This document shows, piece after piece, positions 1 to 10,504 of a DNA stretch of 64,000 nucleotides. How positions within the stretch are numbered: position 1 is the stretch's first letter; the number at the start of each line of letters is the position of its first letter. The notes below the pieces were generated by a model. That model had not been told where the DNA came from and searched no databases. It saw only the letters and a list, made by a program, of their open reading frames with translations. The DNA comes from Hypomesus transpacificus. Its lineage: Eukaryota > Chordata > Actinopteri > Osmeriformes > Osmeridae. A program made the position numbers and the translations under genes. The stretch lies in contig NC_061065.1 in NCBI RefSeq assembly GCF_021917145.1, forward strand, positions 11,529,412 through 11,593,411, given 5' to 3'.

Positions 1-139
1 CAAACAGACCTTTGTAACTCAGGGGGGCCAGGGAGACTAGGGGGGCTGGGAGGGCCACGGGTGGCTGGTGGGCCACTTAGGACAGACTCACAGGCAGGAG
101 AACCATGAGAGAGGAGAGGAAAGGACAGGTGATGAGGAT

Positions 140-199
140 TGTGGTGGTGAGGATGATGATGATGATGATTGTGGTGGTGGTGAGGATGATGATGATTGA
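140..199. repeat. GAT/GGT trinucleotide microsatellite
   Basis: Runs of GATGAT and GTGGTG alternate twice. This is an imperfect trinucleotide microsatellite outside any gene. Confidence 0.8.
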
Positions 200-387
200 G
201 TAGAGGCAAGTGTGGTCGTTTCAACAACATAGTAGTATCTGTGAGATAATCAGGCCTCCTGGGAAGATTTAATCTGCACCCACATAGTTATGGTTATGAC
301 CCTATCCACCTTCCTGTTCATCTGCTGGATGAATGAGACTCTTTATCTCAAACACATTTAACTCTGCCCATCCCCCTTTCTTTCTCT

Positions 388-472
388 TCCACGCTCTCTC
401 TCTCTATCTCTCTCTCCCTCTCTCTCTCCCTCTCTCTCTCTATCTCTCTCTCTCTCCCTCTCTCTCTCTCTC
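388..472. repeat. (CT)n microsatellite with CCCT interruptions
   Basis: About 85 bases of almost pure CT dinucleotides on the plus strand. The minus-strand Arg/Glu-rich open frame here is a by-product of the repeat. Confidence 0.9.
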
Positions 473-552
473 TGTATACTTTTCTTTTTCCCATCAATAG
501 AAACCAAACCAAAGATTCAATCTCAGGAGTGGAGTGCCTCTGACATGCCAAG

Positions 553-935
553 TTACAGTACTGCAGTACTATGATTTACAGTATGGTAGCAGTACTGCAG
601 TACTATGATTTAGAGTATGGTAGCAGTACTGCAGTATTATGATTTACAGTATGGTAGCAGTACTGCAGTACTATGATTTACAGTATGGTAGCAGTACTGC
701 AGTATTATGATTTGCAGTATGGTAGCAGTACTGCAGTACTATGATTTACAGTATGGTAGCAGTACTGCAGTACTATGATTTACAGTATGGTAGCAGTACT
801 GCAGTATTATGATTTACAGTATGGTAGCAGTACTGCAGTACTATGATTTACAGTATGGTAGTAGTACTGCAGTATTATGATTTACAGTATGGTAGCAGTA
901 CTGCAGTACTATGATTTACAGTATGGTAGCAGTAC
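553..935. repeat. 34-bp minisatellite with a palindromic core, about 11 copies
   Basis: The unit is 34 bp and begins with the 14-bp palindrome AGTACTGCAGTACT (PstI core), followed by ATGATTTACAGTATGGTAGC. About 11 tandem copies are visible, ending in a degenerate copy near 935-955. Units differ mainly by TACT versus TATT within the palindrome, so some copies carry a perfect palindrome and others a broken one. No gene overlaps it. Confidence 0.93.
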
Positions 936-1027
936 AAAGTTTGATTTAGAGTAGCTTAGTAGTACTATAATCTGTGATTTGCAGAGGAGGAGTTGGGTTC
1001 CAGAGTGTAGTCTGAGGCCTGGACAGT

Positions 1028-1029
<2 letters not shown>

Positions 1030-1064
<35 letters not shown>

Positions 1065-1182
1065 ATCAGCTGTCTAAGATCGTTTGAAACTGTGAGGAGG
1101 GGAAGGACCACCCTAGTCTGGAGAGTGATAAGAAAAGTCTACCGCAATCTGGGAACAACTGATTATAACCTGGTGTGTAGGT

Positions 1183-1226
<44 letters not shown>
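1030..1226. repeat. Pair of (GT)n microsatellites
   Basis: Two GT runs at about 1030-1062 and 1187-1226 flank about 125 bp of unique sequence. The intervening plus-strand frame is not supported as a gene. Confidence 0.85.
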
Positions 1227-1227
<1 letters not shown>

Positions 1228-1598
1228 TGACACATGCCAGAGGAAACATCCTAGATGATTGGTCCTTCTGACTGTCAGAGAGCCATTACCGCTGACTGAC
1301 TCATGCTATGGAGGACACTGGTTCGGCTTTAGAGGTGGAAATCAGAGATCACACACACAATCACACACAGCAGAGAGTAACTCAATTATATGCTGTTGGC
1401 CATTATAGGCTGCAGCATATACGGCCCACGCACACACATACATAATACCACTGTGAAACACACTGTTTCCTAACTTTGCTTACCAACAATCCACCCTAAT
1501 GTATGTTTTATTTCTGATTTGCTGAAAGACAGGGAGGTGCTGACATCACAACATCAACACCCAATTACCATCGCCGCTATCAACAATCATCACACTGT

Positions 1599-1662
1599 GT
1601 TGTCGCGGAAACGACGCCTTGTGCCATCCGACAACCTGCCCCAATTACATCGCCATGGAAAC
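1599..1662. promoter_or_regulatory. Candidate RFX X-box pair
   Basis: GTTGTCGCGGAAAC (1599-1612) and ATCGCCATGGAAAC (1649-1662) both resemble the RFX X-box (GTTGCCATGGNAAC type), 50 bp apart in a repeat-poor island. The motif match is by eye; function is inferred. Confidence 0.3.
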
Positions 1663-2667
1663 GAGGAAATAACAAACAGGACCCTTCCCCTGGTTGCAGT
1701 TTTATCCAATGGGAACCCAGAGTCCTCTGGAGTCCTCTTTCTAGCTTCAGTCAGATCCTGTGTTTATCACCTGTTTCTAAATGTGAGCTCCAAAGTCATA
1801 CCTTCACAAGTGACCAGTCATATTTACACTTGTCCAAGACATACATACATCTGCCCCTGTCGCTAGTCCTTTCTTTACATATTGTTGGTCACATCTTTAC
1901 CTGTTGCTGGTCATATTGACACCTGTTGCAAGTCATATGTGTAGGCTCGCTGTTGCTAGGCATTGCAGGCTGTGATGGCAACTAGAGGAGGATAGGTCAT
2001 CTGTTCCGTTGTATTCATAAAGAAGGCTCTAACTTCAGCTATAATGTGGATTATCCCACCCACACACTGTCTCTCCTGCTGGTCTGGCTTTATCAGAGCT
2101 CATTCAGAACCGTGGCTGAGTCTGAGGCTACAAAGACTCCTAATGATGTCTTGATGGGCATCCCACACCTCACCATGAACGCTGTGTGTGGAAGTGTGTG
2201 ACAATCAGCTGATCCGGGGGGTGGGGGAGTTGACCATGGGGGGTCTTTCCCACACCCACACAGCCCTCTCTAGAATGTGCTGCAACCTCAGATTCCCCGC
2301 CCTGCTATCCCTGGAACGTGTAGGGTCACCTCCCACAATGCCCTGCTGTGAAGAAGGTCACTTCAGTAAAGAGCAGAGTCGTGTAAGTGGTTGGTTCGCT
2401 TAGCATAATGAGGGGCGGCGCGGACGAGCTAAAGACTATTGTCAGCCGCTACAGGCCATCCTCTCCCTCCCCCCCCCCCCCTCTCTTTCACTCTTCATTC
2501 CCCTTCTCTCCCCCCTCTCTCTCTCTGATCTCCTTTAATCAATATTCGCTCAGCATCAAAGTGGACAGATTGAGTTTGTTTCTCTGTGTGCCACACAGTG
2601 TTTGAATGTGGACTCTGGGTTCAGACCCTGCGCTGCTCTCTGAGGTGCAGGAGACCAGAGAAACAAT

Positions 2668-2712
2668 TTCCATGCTAATAGCTCATGAATAATGCTAATG
2701 ACATGTTAATAT
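2668..2712. promoter_or_regulatory. Candidate POU/octamer-type element
   Basis: Two ATGCTAAT octamer-like words lie close together, the first just after AACAATTTCC, in a repeat-poor stretch. This resembles paired POU or SOX-POU sites. It is only a candidate. Confidence 0.25.
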
Positions 2713-3273
2713 AGTCCGAGGTGTTCATGGAGACAGTCCTGAGGGCTGACCTGTGCAGGACACACATTTGGACACACCTGTAAGTGGGTCATGTTGACCA
2801 GATGATAGTTGATGGTTAGGGTTTGGCTGGATCACTGTGATAAACAGCCATGGGTTAGGTTAAGGGCTATAGGTAGTTGTTTATATTATGGTTAGTTGTT
2901 TCAGTTAAGCTGGTTATGTTCATTAAGATTAGTCTGGTGGGGATTTGCCTGGCTAACTGTAATGAACAATCTGAACATTCTGAGGCCACAGATGGTTCTA
3001 GGCAGCCAAACCTTAATGACAGGGTAGCCTGGTCTCCCTCCAGGGAGACCTCTAGAGAGAGACCCCAGGGAAAGCGTAGTGGTATCTCTCTCATCACCTT
3101 CTATATATAAACCAGAGGACAATGGCAGCTCACAATGGTGTCTGTTGTCTCCACCACAGACAGGCTCAGGATGTGTTCCTGACTGAACAGTTAAAGTGCT
3201 GCCATAGACTGACCAACCCCACTGAAGCTGTTTACAAAGACTGCTAGATTCTCATACTGCTTTCACACATGCA

Positions 3274-3325
3274 TCCACAACACACACATCCACCACACAC
3301 ACATCCACCACACACACACACAGAG

Positions 3326-3357
<32 letters not shown>

Positions 3358-3605
3358 ACACTCACACAGACACACTCACACTCTTCACTCCTCCCTACCA
3401 TTTTCTCCTCCCCTACCTCCTCTCTTCCTCCTCTCCCCCCTTCTTCCGCTGTCCTCTCCTCACCACCCTCCATTTTTCCCTCTTCTTCTCCTTCTCCTCA
3501 ACCCCCTTCTCTCCCCCTCGCCCTTTCCCGTCCACTTGTCCTTCCCCTTGCTCCTTCCTCCTCCTCCTCTACCCCTCTCCCTCCCTCCCTCCCTCCCTCC
3601 CTCCC
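3274..3605. repeat. (CA)n tract followed by long pyrimidine tract
   Basis: CACACA runs with CCACACAC interruptions (3274-3375) lead into about 220 bp of almost pure C/T on the plus strand, ending in (CCCT)n. Open frames on both strands here are low-complexity artefacts. Confidence 0.85.
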
Positions 3606-4156
3606 ATCTGCTGTTCTCCCAGGGTCCCGCCGGCGTCATGGCTGTGTCTCATTAAGGAGTTATGTGAAACACAAACAAGTGTTCTCTCCCGTCTGTTTAT
3701 CTGGCGGGCGCAGGGCGCACTGTGCCCGCACTTCAAACACTGTGGGAACAGACGAGCGCCCGCGCTCCAGCTGCCCCGGGTTCCTGTCCACACCCTTCCT
3801 GCCACTTCCTGCCCCGCGTGTTCCACCCTGGGGCTATTATTCTCCCATCACAGCCCCCATCCTAACCCCTGTTCTGCCACTACTGCCACCACTTCTCTGG
3901 TCCCACTGGCCGCAGAGTCTGTGGTGGGGGTGGGCTGGTGTGGGGCTCTGGGGAGGGGGGGACAGCCTCCTGCTCGGGGGCTCCTGCTGCAGAGCTGTGC
4001 AGCTGTATGCACCAGCGGGGGGAGGACTGATGTAGAGAGGGGTTTCATGAGACTACAGCAGAGAAGGTAATTGGTATTAATTGAATCTAAATGATTCATG
4101 AAGAGTACAGCAGATACTGTATATTCACGAGAAGACAAACTGAGCCCCAGTACAGC

Positions 4157-4353
4157 TTTACATTACATTTAGTCATTTAGCAGACGCTCTTATCCAGAGC
4201 GACTTAGAGTAGGTACAGGGACATTCTTCCCGAGGCAAGTAGGGTGAAGTGCCTTGCCCAAGGACACAATGTAATTTGGCAAAGCCGGGAATCGAACTGG
4301 CAACCTTCTGATTACTAGCCCGATTCCCTCACCGCTCAGCCACCTGACTCCCT
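4157..4353 (-). mobile_element. Full-length V-SINE (tRNA-derived SINE with L2-type tail)
   Basis: Read on the minus strand, the element starts with a tRNA-like head. It has an A-box-like TGGCTGAGCGG and a B-box-like AGTTCGATTCCCGG. Next comes the conserved core with CCTTGGGCAAGGCACTTCAC, and then a tail containing GGATAAGAGCGTCTGC and ATGACTAAATGTAATG. From memory this is the structure of teleost V-SINEs, whose tail matches L2-clade LINEs. The 6-bp direct repeat TACAGC flanks it (4151-4156 and 4354-4359), as expected for a target-site duplication. It is non-coding. Confidence 0.88.
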
Positions 4354-6956
4354 ACAGCAGCTACATGCACTAAAAGCTCAGCCACATTCTTGCAGCACAG
4401 TCATGGACCAGCGGCTTCTCTCCGGGAATTGGAGAAGAGTTGTAACAAGGTGTGTGTCTGTGTGAGGGTGTGTGGTTTGTGTCAACTGTGTCTATCAGCA
4501 ACGGATGCACCCCTCCCTGCCATCCATCCATCCAGACGTTGGCCAGGGGGATATTGAGCTGAAGCCGTCCCAGCTGTGTGTCCTGACAGAAGGCTTGTTG
4601 GTTTATCCTGCTGGCCCCCTGGAACAATGACCCTCCATTTCCAGGTCCATTCTAAGGCTGGCGCTGATCTGACCAGCTGATTACTGACCAGCCCCACTAC
4701 CACAAACAACCCCACCCGTATGAGATCAGCAGTGCTGCCCGGGCATCTCGGAACAAACATATTTATGAATCGTACCATTCAACCTGCCATCTATTATCAA
4801 GACTTACCGAGGCACGCACACACACACACATACACACACAGACAGCTAGGCACACATAGACACAGCTAGGCACACACCAGCACAGACCGATAGTTAAGCA
4901 CACAGTCTCCCCTTTTCTCTTTTTTGTATTTCTCTTTGTGTCTTTATCGCTCTCTTTTACTCAACAAACACATACGCACACGCACACACCACTTCTCCAT
5001 CATACGGAGATGTCCTTCAGGCCAGGCCGTTGATGTCTGCTGGTAAAACAGACTCCTGTTGTCAACCCCTCCCTGTTCTTATACAGGAGATAAACCCAGC
5101 AACACATTCACACACATACACACAAACACACTCCAGTATAGAGATAGAGCTGAAGAGTCTGGAAGATTTCCCAAACACTGTTTTCTTTTATTCTTTCTCT
5201 CTCTTTCCCCCCCTCCCCCACCACCACCCTTCTCTTTCTTTCTCTGGGGTGTGAAAGGGTGGAGATGTTCCAGGGTATGATATGAGGGGCATTCTGATGA
5301 CAGGTATGTTCCAAGCCTGGACCTCTGCAGTCACAGCTGCCCCCCCCCCCCCCCTAAACACACACACACCTCCTTAACCTTCCTAAGGGTTCCTGCACGT
5401 AGCAGAGTGTGTGAGGAGTGTGTTGTGGACGTGTCAGTGATTTGGAGTCTGCAACCCCCCCTTCCACTGCACCTACCACTTTCTTCTCCCAGTCTGTCAC
5501 CCCTCAGCTACCCCCCCCCCCCCCAGCCCCCACCTCGCTCCGGCCTTTGGCCCGGCACACAAGAGAAGAGAGGGGGGAGAGGAGGAGAAGGTAGGATGGG
5601 AGGGGAGAAGGGGAGAGGAGAGGAGGGTGCAGAAATGTTCAGAGGTTAAGTATGTGCAGTAGTTCATGTATAAGCTGGGAGTAGTGGAGAGGTGTGGCAG
5701 TGTGTGTATGTGTGTGTGTGTGGGGGGGGGGGGGGGGGGGGCAGCACGATGCATGTGTGAGAAAGAGGGGAGAGGTAAGAGAGAATGGAGGATGGCCAGT
5801 CTGGAGACCCTGAATGTCAGACAGAATGCTGCAGGCTGTCTGCTCTTCTCTGTCTCAGCACCAGCTAGATAGGGCTGGCCTTGGTCACTTCCTGCTAACT
5901 CAACTTTAGATTAACTATTGGACATGTGTGTGTGTGACCTGGGTTGTTGGACAGCATGCGTCTCGTCTTAGTTCAAGAGATTAGACAACAACAGTTAGTC
6001 ATCCTCCTCAGCACTGAGGAAGAGTTTGCCCTCATGCTTCATAGAGTCAGTCAGAAGGCAGGCAGGAGTTTTACTGGACCAGGTGTTAGAAGGGATTTTG
6101 TGAAGTTTGTTTATAAATGAACACTCTATTTTGTTTTGACAATGGACTATGGGGTCTGGGGCAGGGGGCATCAGGGGGACCCCCCAGGACTTCCTCTAAC
6201 ATGCATCCTGACAGGAAGAGTCAGACCATGTGACAGGAAGTAGTAGTGTTGGAGCACCTGCCTGTAATAACCAGACAGTAGCAGCTTTGTTTCATTCATT
6301 TAACAGTAGGGTGAAGAACACTCCCACACAAAGTACACACACACATTTACTTCAGGAAATCAAACACACACACTCACACACATGATTTGAAAGGACAGAC
6401 AGGACTCTTGATGGGAGAGATCTACATTTCTCTGCTGGGGGAAAGATTGACCCTGCAAAACATGTAAAGAGAGATCTACTCTACAGAGCTGATCAGAAGA
6501 GATCTTCTCTACAGAACTAGTTGGGAGAGATGTACACTACAGAACTTGCCAGGGGAGATCTATTCTGCGGAGCCACACAGGCCAGAGAAGTTGGGTTGGA
6601 GTGAGAGGTGCAGTGTGCTGGATGGAGAATAGCAGGAAGGGCTGTATTATTCTGGCCTGGGTCGGGAGGACGCCGGCAGGCCGGCTGACATGTTCTCCCT
6701 CAGCAGGATATCCGACTGGTGGCCGGCGCTCTGACCCAACGCACCATAATTCACTCCTGAGACGCTGGGCACTTCCTGTTTGAGGACGCTCCTCCTGACC
6801 TCCGACCCCAATAAAGAGCTGATAGGACTGAGAGAGGGAGGAGGGGGGGAGGGTGGGGGTAGTGGTCTGGGCTCACACCAGTATAAAAGCAGAAAGAGAG
6901 ACCAGGAATGATAGTCTCAGAGAGTAGCAAGGGTTATGATGAAAAGGCTGCTGTCG

Positions 6957-7019
6957 TGACATAATGAGTGTCATAACAGAGTTATGCTCTGCTGCTCTGT
7001 TATGACACTCACTATGTCA
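6957..7019. repeat. 25-bp inverted repeat, 13-nt loop (hairpin)
   Basis: Arms 6957-6981 and 6995-7019 are reverse complements over 25 positions with one difference: plus-strand A at 6964 faces C at 7012. On a minus-strand transcript that position becomes a G-U wobble, so the stem would be fully paired. The loop is 6982-6994. It is short for a typical vertebrate pre-miRNA but could be a small structured RNA or a MITE relic. Confidence 0.75.
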
Positions 7020-7445
7020 GAGTAGACTTTAGAAGGATTGGGCTGACATATAGTCGTGACACACTGGCAGAGGTTTAAACATCAGTGAAGAAGGATCAGC
7101 AGGTTTGTTGCCATGACAGCAACTCCTCAGGTCCGTTCAGTGTGCTTTTCTTTTCATCCTATAGCACGAGGGCATACTCACAGTGGAACCAATGAAAAGA
7201 CAGCATATTCAGGAAGTGGGGGCCATTGTCACGGCGTCTCTTGTTGTTTACAATGTCTACTGGAGGCAGGCTGATGGTGCCTGCAGCAGTGTGTATGTGT
7301 GTGTGTTGTTTTCATTGTGTACTGTGGATGCGGGGCGGGGAAGAACAATAATGCAGTAATGCTGATGTTGGAACTGCTCCACACTGCCTTTCCCAGGCTG
7401 CCAGCCTTGGGAACCACTGATACCAGGGAGGGGCTGGGGATGGGG

Positions 7446-7550
7446 TGGGGCTGAGGCTGAGGCTTGGGGTGAGGCTGGGGCTGGGGCTGGGGCTGGGGCT
7501 GGGCTAGTAGGGCTGGGGTTGGAGTAGGGGCTGGGCTTGGGCTGAGTTAG
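7446..7550. repeat. GGGGCT hexanucleotide repeat
   Basis: Imperfect GGGGCT/GAGGCT units repeat through about 100 bp. The minus-strand Pro/Ala-rich open frame over it is a repeat artefact. Confidence 0.8.
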
Positions 7551-7907
7551 CATGTTAACGATGAGAAGAATCCTTCTGTGTGCTTGGGAAATTAAAAGAT
7601 GAACCCATACACTGTCACATCCATCCAGACTGTCACAAACACATCCACCCAGAATGTCACAAACACATCCACACATGACTGCATCATGCCACATCACGTA
7701 CCAAGGCTTTCAAAGATGATTTCACAGATATTCGACAGAATGTGTGCCTGTTGAAGTGTGTGACGATGCACGTGTGTATGTATTTGTACACGTGTATGTG
7801 TGTTTGTTTTGAGGTCTCTGCCCAGAGTCCTTATCAGTGGTGCCAAATGTTTGCCCTCTTCCAAGGCCGAAAGAGGGATACAGCACCAGGAAGTATTGAA
7901 CCTTTGA

Positions 7908-8012
7908 CAGACAACTGGACAAGAGGTAGAGAACCTGCTAGAACTGGACAAGAGGTAGAGAACCTGCTAGAACTGGACAAGAGGTAGAGAACCTGATAGA
8001 ACTGGACTAGAG
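7908..8012. repeat. 29-bp minisatellite, about 3.5 copies
   Basis: The unit GACAAGAGGTAGAGAACCTG plus CTAGAACTG is repeated in tandem with few changes, ending in a degenerate copy. It is intergenic. Confidence 0.85.
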
Positions 8013-8872
8013 GCAGAAGAGTGTGTTAGAGGATGTAGGTGTATCCTGCATTCTTCTTGTGCAGACTTTGTGGACATCTCACATTGGCTTGAGTGTACGC
8101 AGAAGCAAGGTGCAATACCAACGCAAAACCAATCCCAACAGACATCGTGGGGCAGTGCACCAAAGATATTCAACTTCTTAATCCATACTTTAACAATCCC
8201 TCCTTCGCTGTCGCCATGTTCATCGTTGTGCCAAATTGGAAGAAGTTGTCAACGTATTTACAGTCAGGTTGCACATATTCTGTTGCTGAACGGCCTCCAA
8301 GTGGACATAGCTTTTAAACATCCAGACATGAAGCACTCAGCGGAGAATGTGAGCGATACTGCTTGCATGGCGTTCATACTTACGTACAAGAATGAAACTG
8401 GAGAATATCGAGTCCTTTAGAGCGAGGGGGATCTGGGACAGTGCACAGGGCTGGGGACTATTAGAGGTTGATGACAGGACAATCTACTGGTTTCTACTTC
8501 AGGAGGTCATGAACACATGCTGCACACACACACACACATACAGTAACACACACATACACATTGGCACACACAGGCTGGTCACGGTAGAAGGAGAGAGGAT
8601 AACACGCATGTGTGGCTTTCTTAGAAATGTTCCCTTATTGCCCCAGCCAAGAAAGAGCGAAGGGGAGAGAAAAGAGAGGGGTGGAAAAAGAGAGAGAAAA
8701 GAGAGGGTGTGGGGGAGAGAGGAAGAGAAATGTGGGAGACAGAGAGAGCAAGAAAAAGATGGCAAAATAAACGTGTGAAAGGTCAACCATTGGCATGGTT
8801 CTGCAACCCTGCTTTGTATGGAAGAGCTGCTTCTCAGTGTTTATATACAGGCCATACAACAACACTTAGGAG

Positions 8873-9022
8873 AGGAGAGCAGAGCAGAGCAGAGCAGAGC
8901 AGAGAAGAGAAGAGAAGAGAAGAGAAGAGAAGAGAAGAGAAGAGAAGAGAAGAGAAGAGAAGAGAAGAGAAGAGAAGAGAAGAGAAGAGAAGAGAAGTGA
9001 AGAGAAGAGAAGAGAAGAGGAG
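8873..9022. repeat. GAGAA pentanucleotide microsatellite
   Basis: GAGCA units change to GAGAA units, about 28 copies in all, strongly purine-biased. It generates long Lys/Arg/Glu and Ser/Leu open frames on both strands that are not genes. Confidence 0.93.
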
Positions 9023-9151
9023 AGGAAGTAGCGAGAGGGGGAGGAGAGGAGAGCTGGTGGTGCGGCCACCGCTAGCCTCTGTGTGGCAGCAGCCTGCTTG
9101 TGTCCCTGGCCTCCTCTCACGATGATTAGGTTTCACCGTGGAGGGGTGAGC

Positions 9152-9159
9152 TGTGGGAA
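9152..9159 (+). promoter_or_regulatory. Candidate RBPJ/CSL site
   Basis: TGTGGGAA matches the CSL consensus YGTGGGAA about 1.35 kb upstream of the hey2 start codon. hey2 is a known direct Notch target, so context makes this plausible. Confidence 0.35.
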
Positions 9160-10407
9160 CGAGCCTGCTCTCTGGCTGGCGGCCTGGGGAGGGGGGAGGA
9201 GGTCTGGGCTCCACACAATGCCCTGTCTTCACTCTTTAACCCTGCAGCCTGTATAGCTACTGCTGGAGTCTCCAACTGGCAACGCAGTCTGTGCATGTGT
9301 GTGTGTGTATGCCTGTGTGTGTGCCTGTGTGTGTGTGCCTGATTGTGTATATATGTTCACCCTCAGGGTGGCTTATGGTGCTGGTGCCTCTTTCTCTTGA
9401 CCACTAATTGCTGTTTGTTTCAAAACAAAAAAACAACTTGGTCTTTGATCGGAAGTTGAGTTTGTTGATTCTGAGTCTGTCCATCATGCGGATGGGAGTA
9501 ATGCTGTGTTCAGCTCGACTCCAACTGCCTCCAAGTCCGGCTGCCTCTAACTTGATGTGGATCTTACAATCTGTTTGGTCCCAAAGCAATCTCCTCTCTT
9601 TATGGTCTAGCTCTTCCCCCACCCCACCATGTTAGGTAAAGTCTAATGCTGATTTTCTACCACCACTCCCTCTCCTTTAACGCCCTCCACCCCCCCGTGT
9701 GTCTCTCTTCTTTCTCTCTGTCCCTCTCTCCTCCCCTCTCTCCCTCATCCTCTACGTCCACTCCACATTGCCCCATCCCCCTCTCTCTGTCCACCCTCCA
9801 GTGCAGGTGTAGCCTCTCCACATTCCCAGGACTGCGGGGTGATGTCAGATCCACAGAGATGCTCTACCGCAGGAGAGACTCTGAGCCCCACCCCATCTGT
9901 TCTGTTACCCGCTCAACAGCTCACCTTCAAGAAGTTATTTAATAGTTGTGATTTTTTTATTAATCAACAAATTGAAAAGAAACGTCCTTAAACATTGTGT
10001 AGCCTACCCTTTTTGTTGTCTTGTTGGGAAATTAATAACCTGGTCAGGAACGGTTTTTGTTAATTTAAATATAATGTGATTTAACTAAAACAACCCGATG
10101 TTATGTCCTGAGTCTTGTTCTAAACGGCCCTTCAGACCAGAGGCTGTACGTCCGTGCCGTGTTATTGTGTCATGGCTCGCGCTCCGTGTAAACAGTTTCT
10201 CACGCTCCTTGCAGCCGGCGGCTGTTTCTATGCAGTTCTAAAACTGGGAGAGAGATGAATATCTAGGGAGCACACGGACCTGCGCCGTGGCGACAGCACC
10301 CTCTCCTCTCAACCACGCCGCTCTCGCATTTTTTTTTCCTGTTGTGGGTGTTCCCGGGACGTGGGCGGGTGCGCTGCTTAGAGTGTGTGATCGAGGCTCA
10401 GCCGGTC

Positions 10408-10415
10408 CGTGGGAA
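10408..10415 (+). promoter_or_regulatory. Candidate RBPJ/CSL site in the hey2 promoter or 5' UTR
   Basis: CGTGGGAA lies about 90 bp before the hey2 ATG and matches the CSL consensus exactly. Hey genes are established direct Notch/RBPJ targets. Without a mapped transcription start it could lie just up- or downstream of the TSS. Confidence 0.5.
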
Positions 10416-10504
10416 CACTGTAGAGAGGGGAGGGCACGGTCACCCCACCAGTCGAGTCTACCTGAACGCACGCACAGCTCCGGAGAGGACACCGCGTGTT
10501 CACC

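Larger units (their letters stand above)
1..10504. other. Intergenic region upstream of hey2
   Basis: No convincing coding exon was found in 10.5 kb. The open frames here fall in (CT)n, (CA)n, (GAGAA)n or pyrimidine tracts, or lack splice context and recognisable domains. The region holds several minisatellites, one full-length V-SINE, a 25-bp inverted repeat, and islands of repeat-poor sequence that may be cis-regulatory (about 1500-1720, 2620-2720, 3620-3800, 9120-9240). The stretch 8040-8420 is repeat-poor and unexplained; I recognise no protein in it. Confidence 0.7.

Noticed and set aside
4157-4353. Functional tRNA gene on the minus strand
   Set aside because: The tRNA-like head is fused to a V-SINE core and tail and flanked by a target-site duplication, so it is a SINE.
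8834-9232. Lys/Arg/Glu and Ser/Leu open frames around 9 kb
   Set aside because: Produced by the GAGAA microsatellite.
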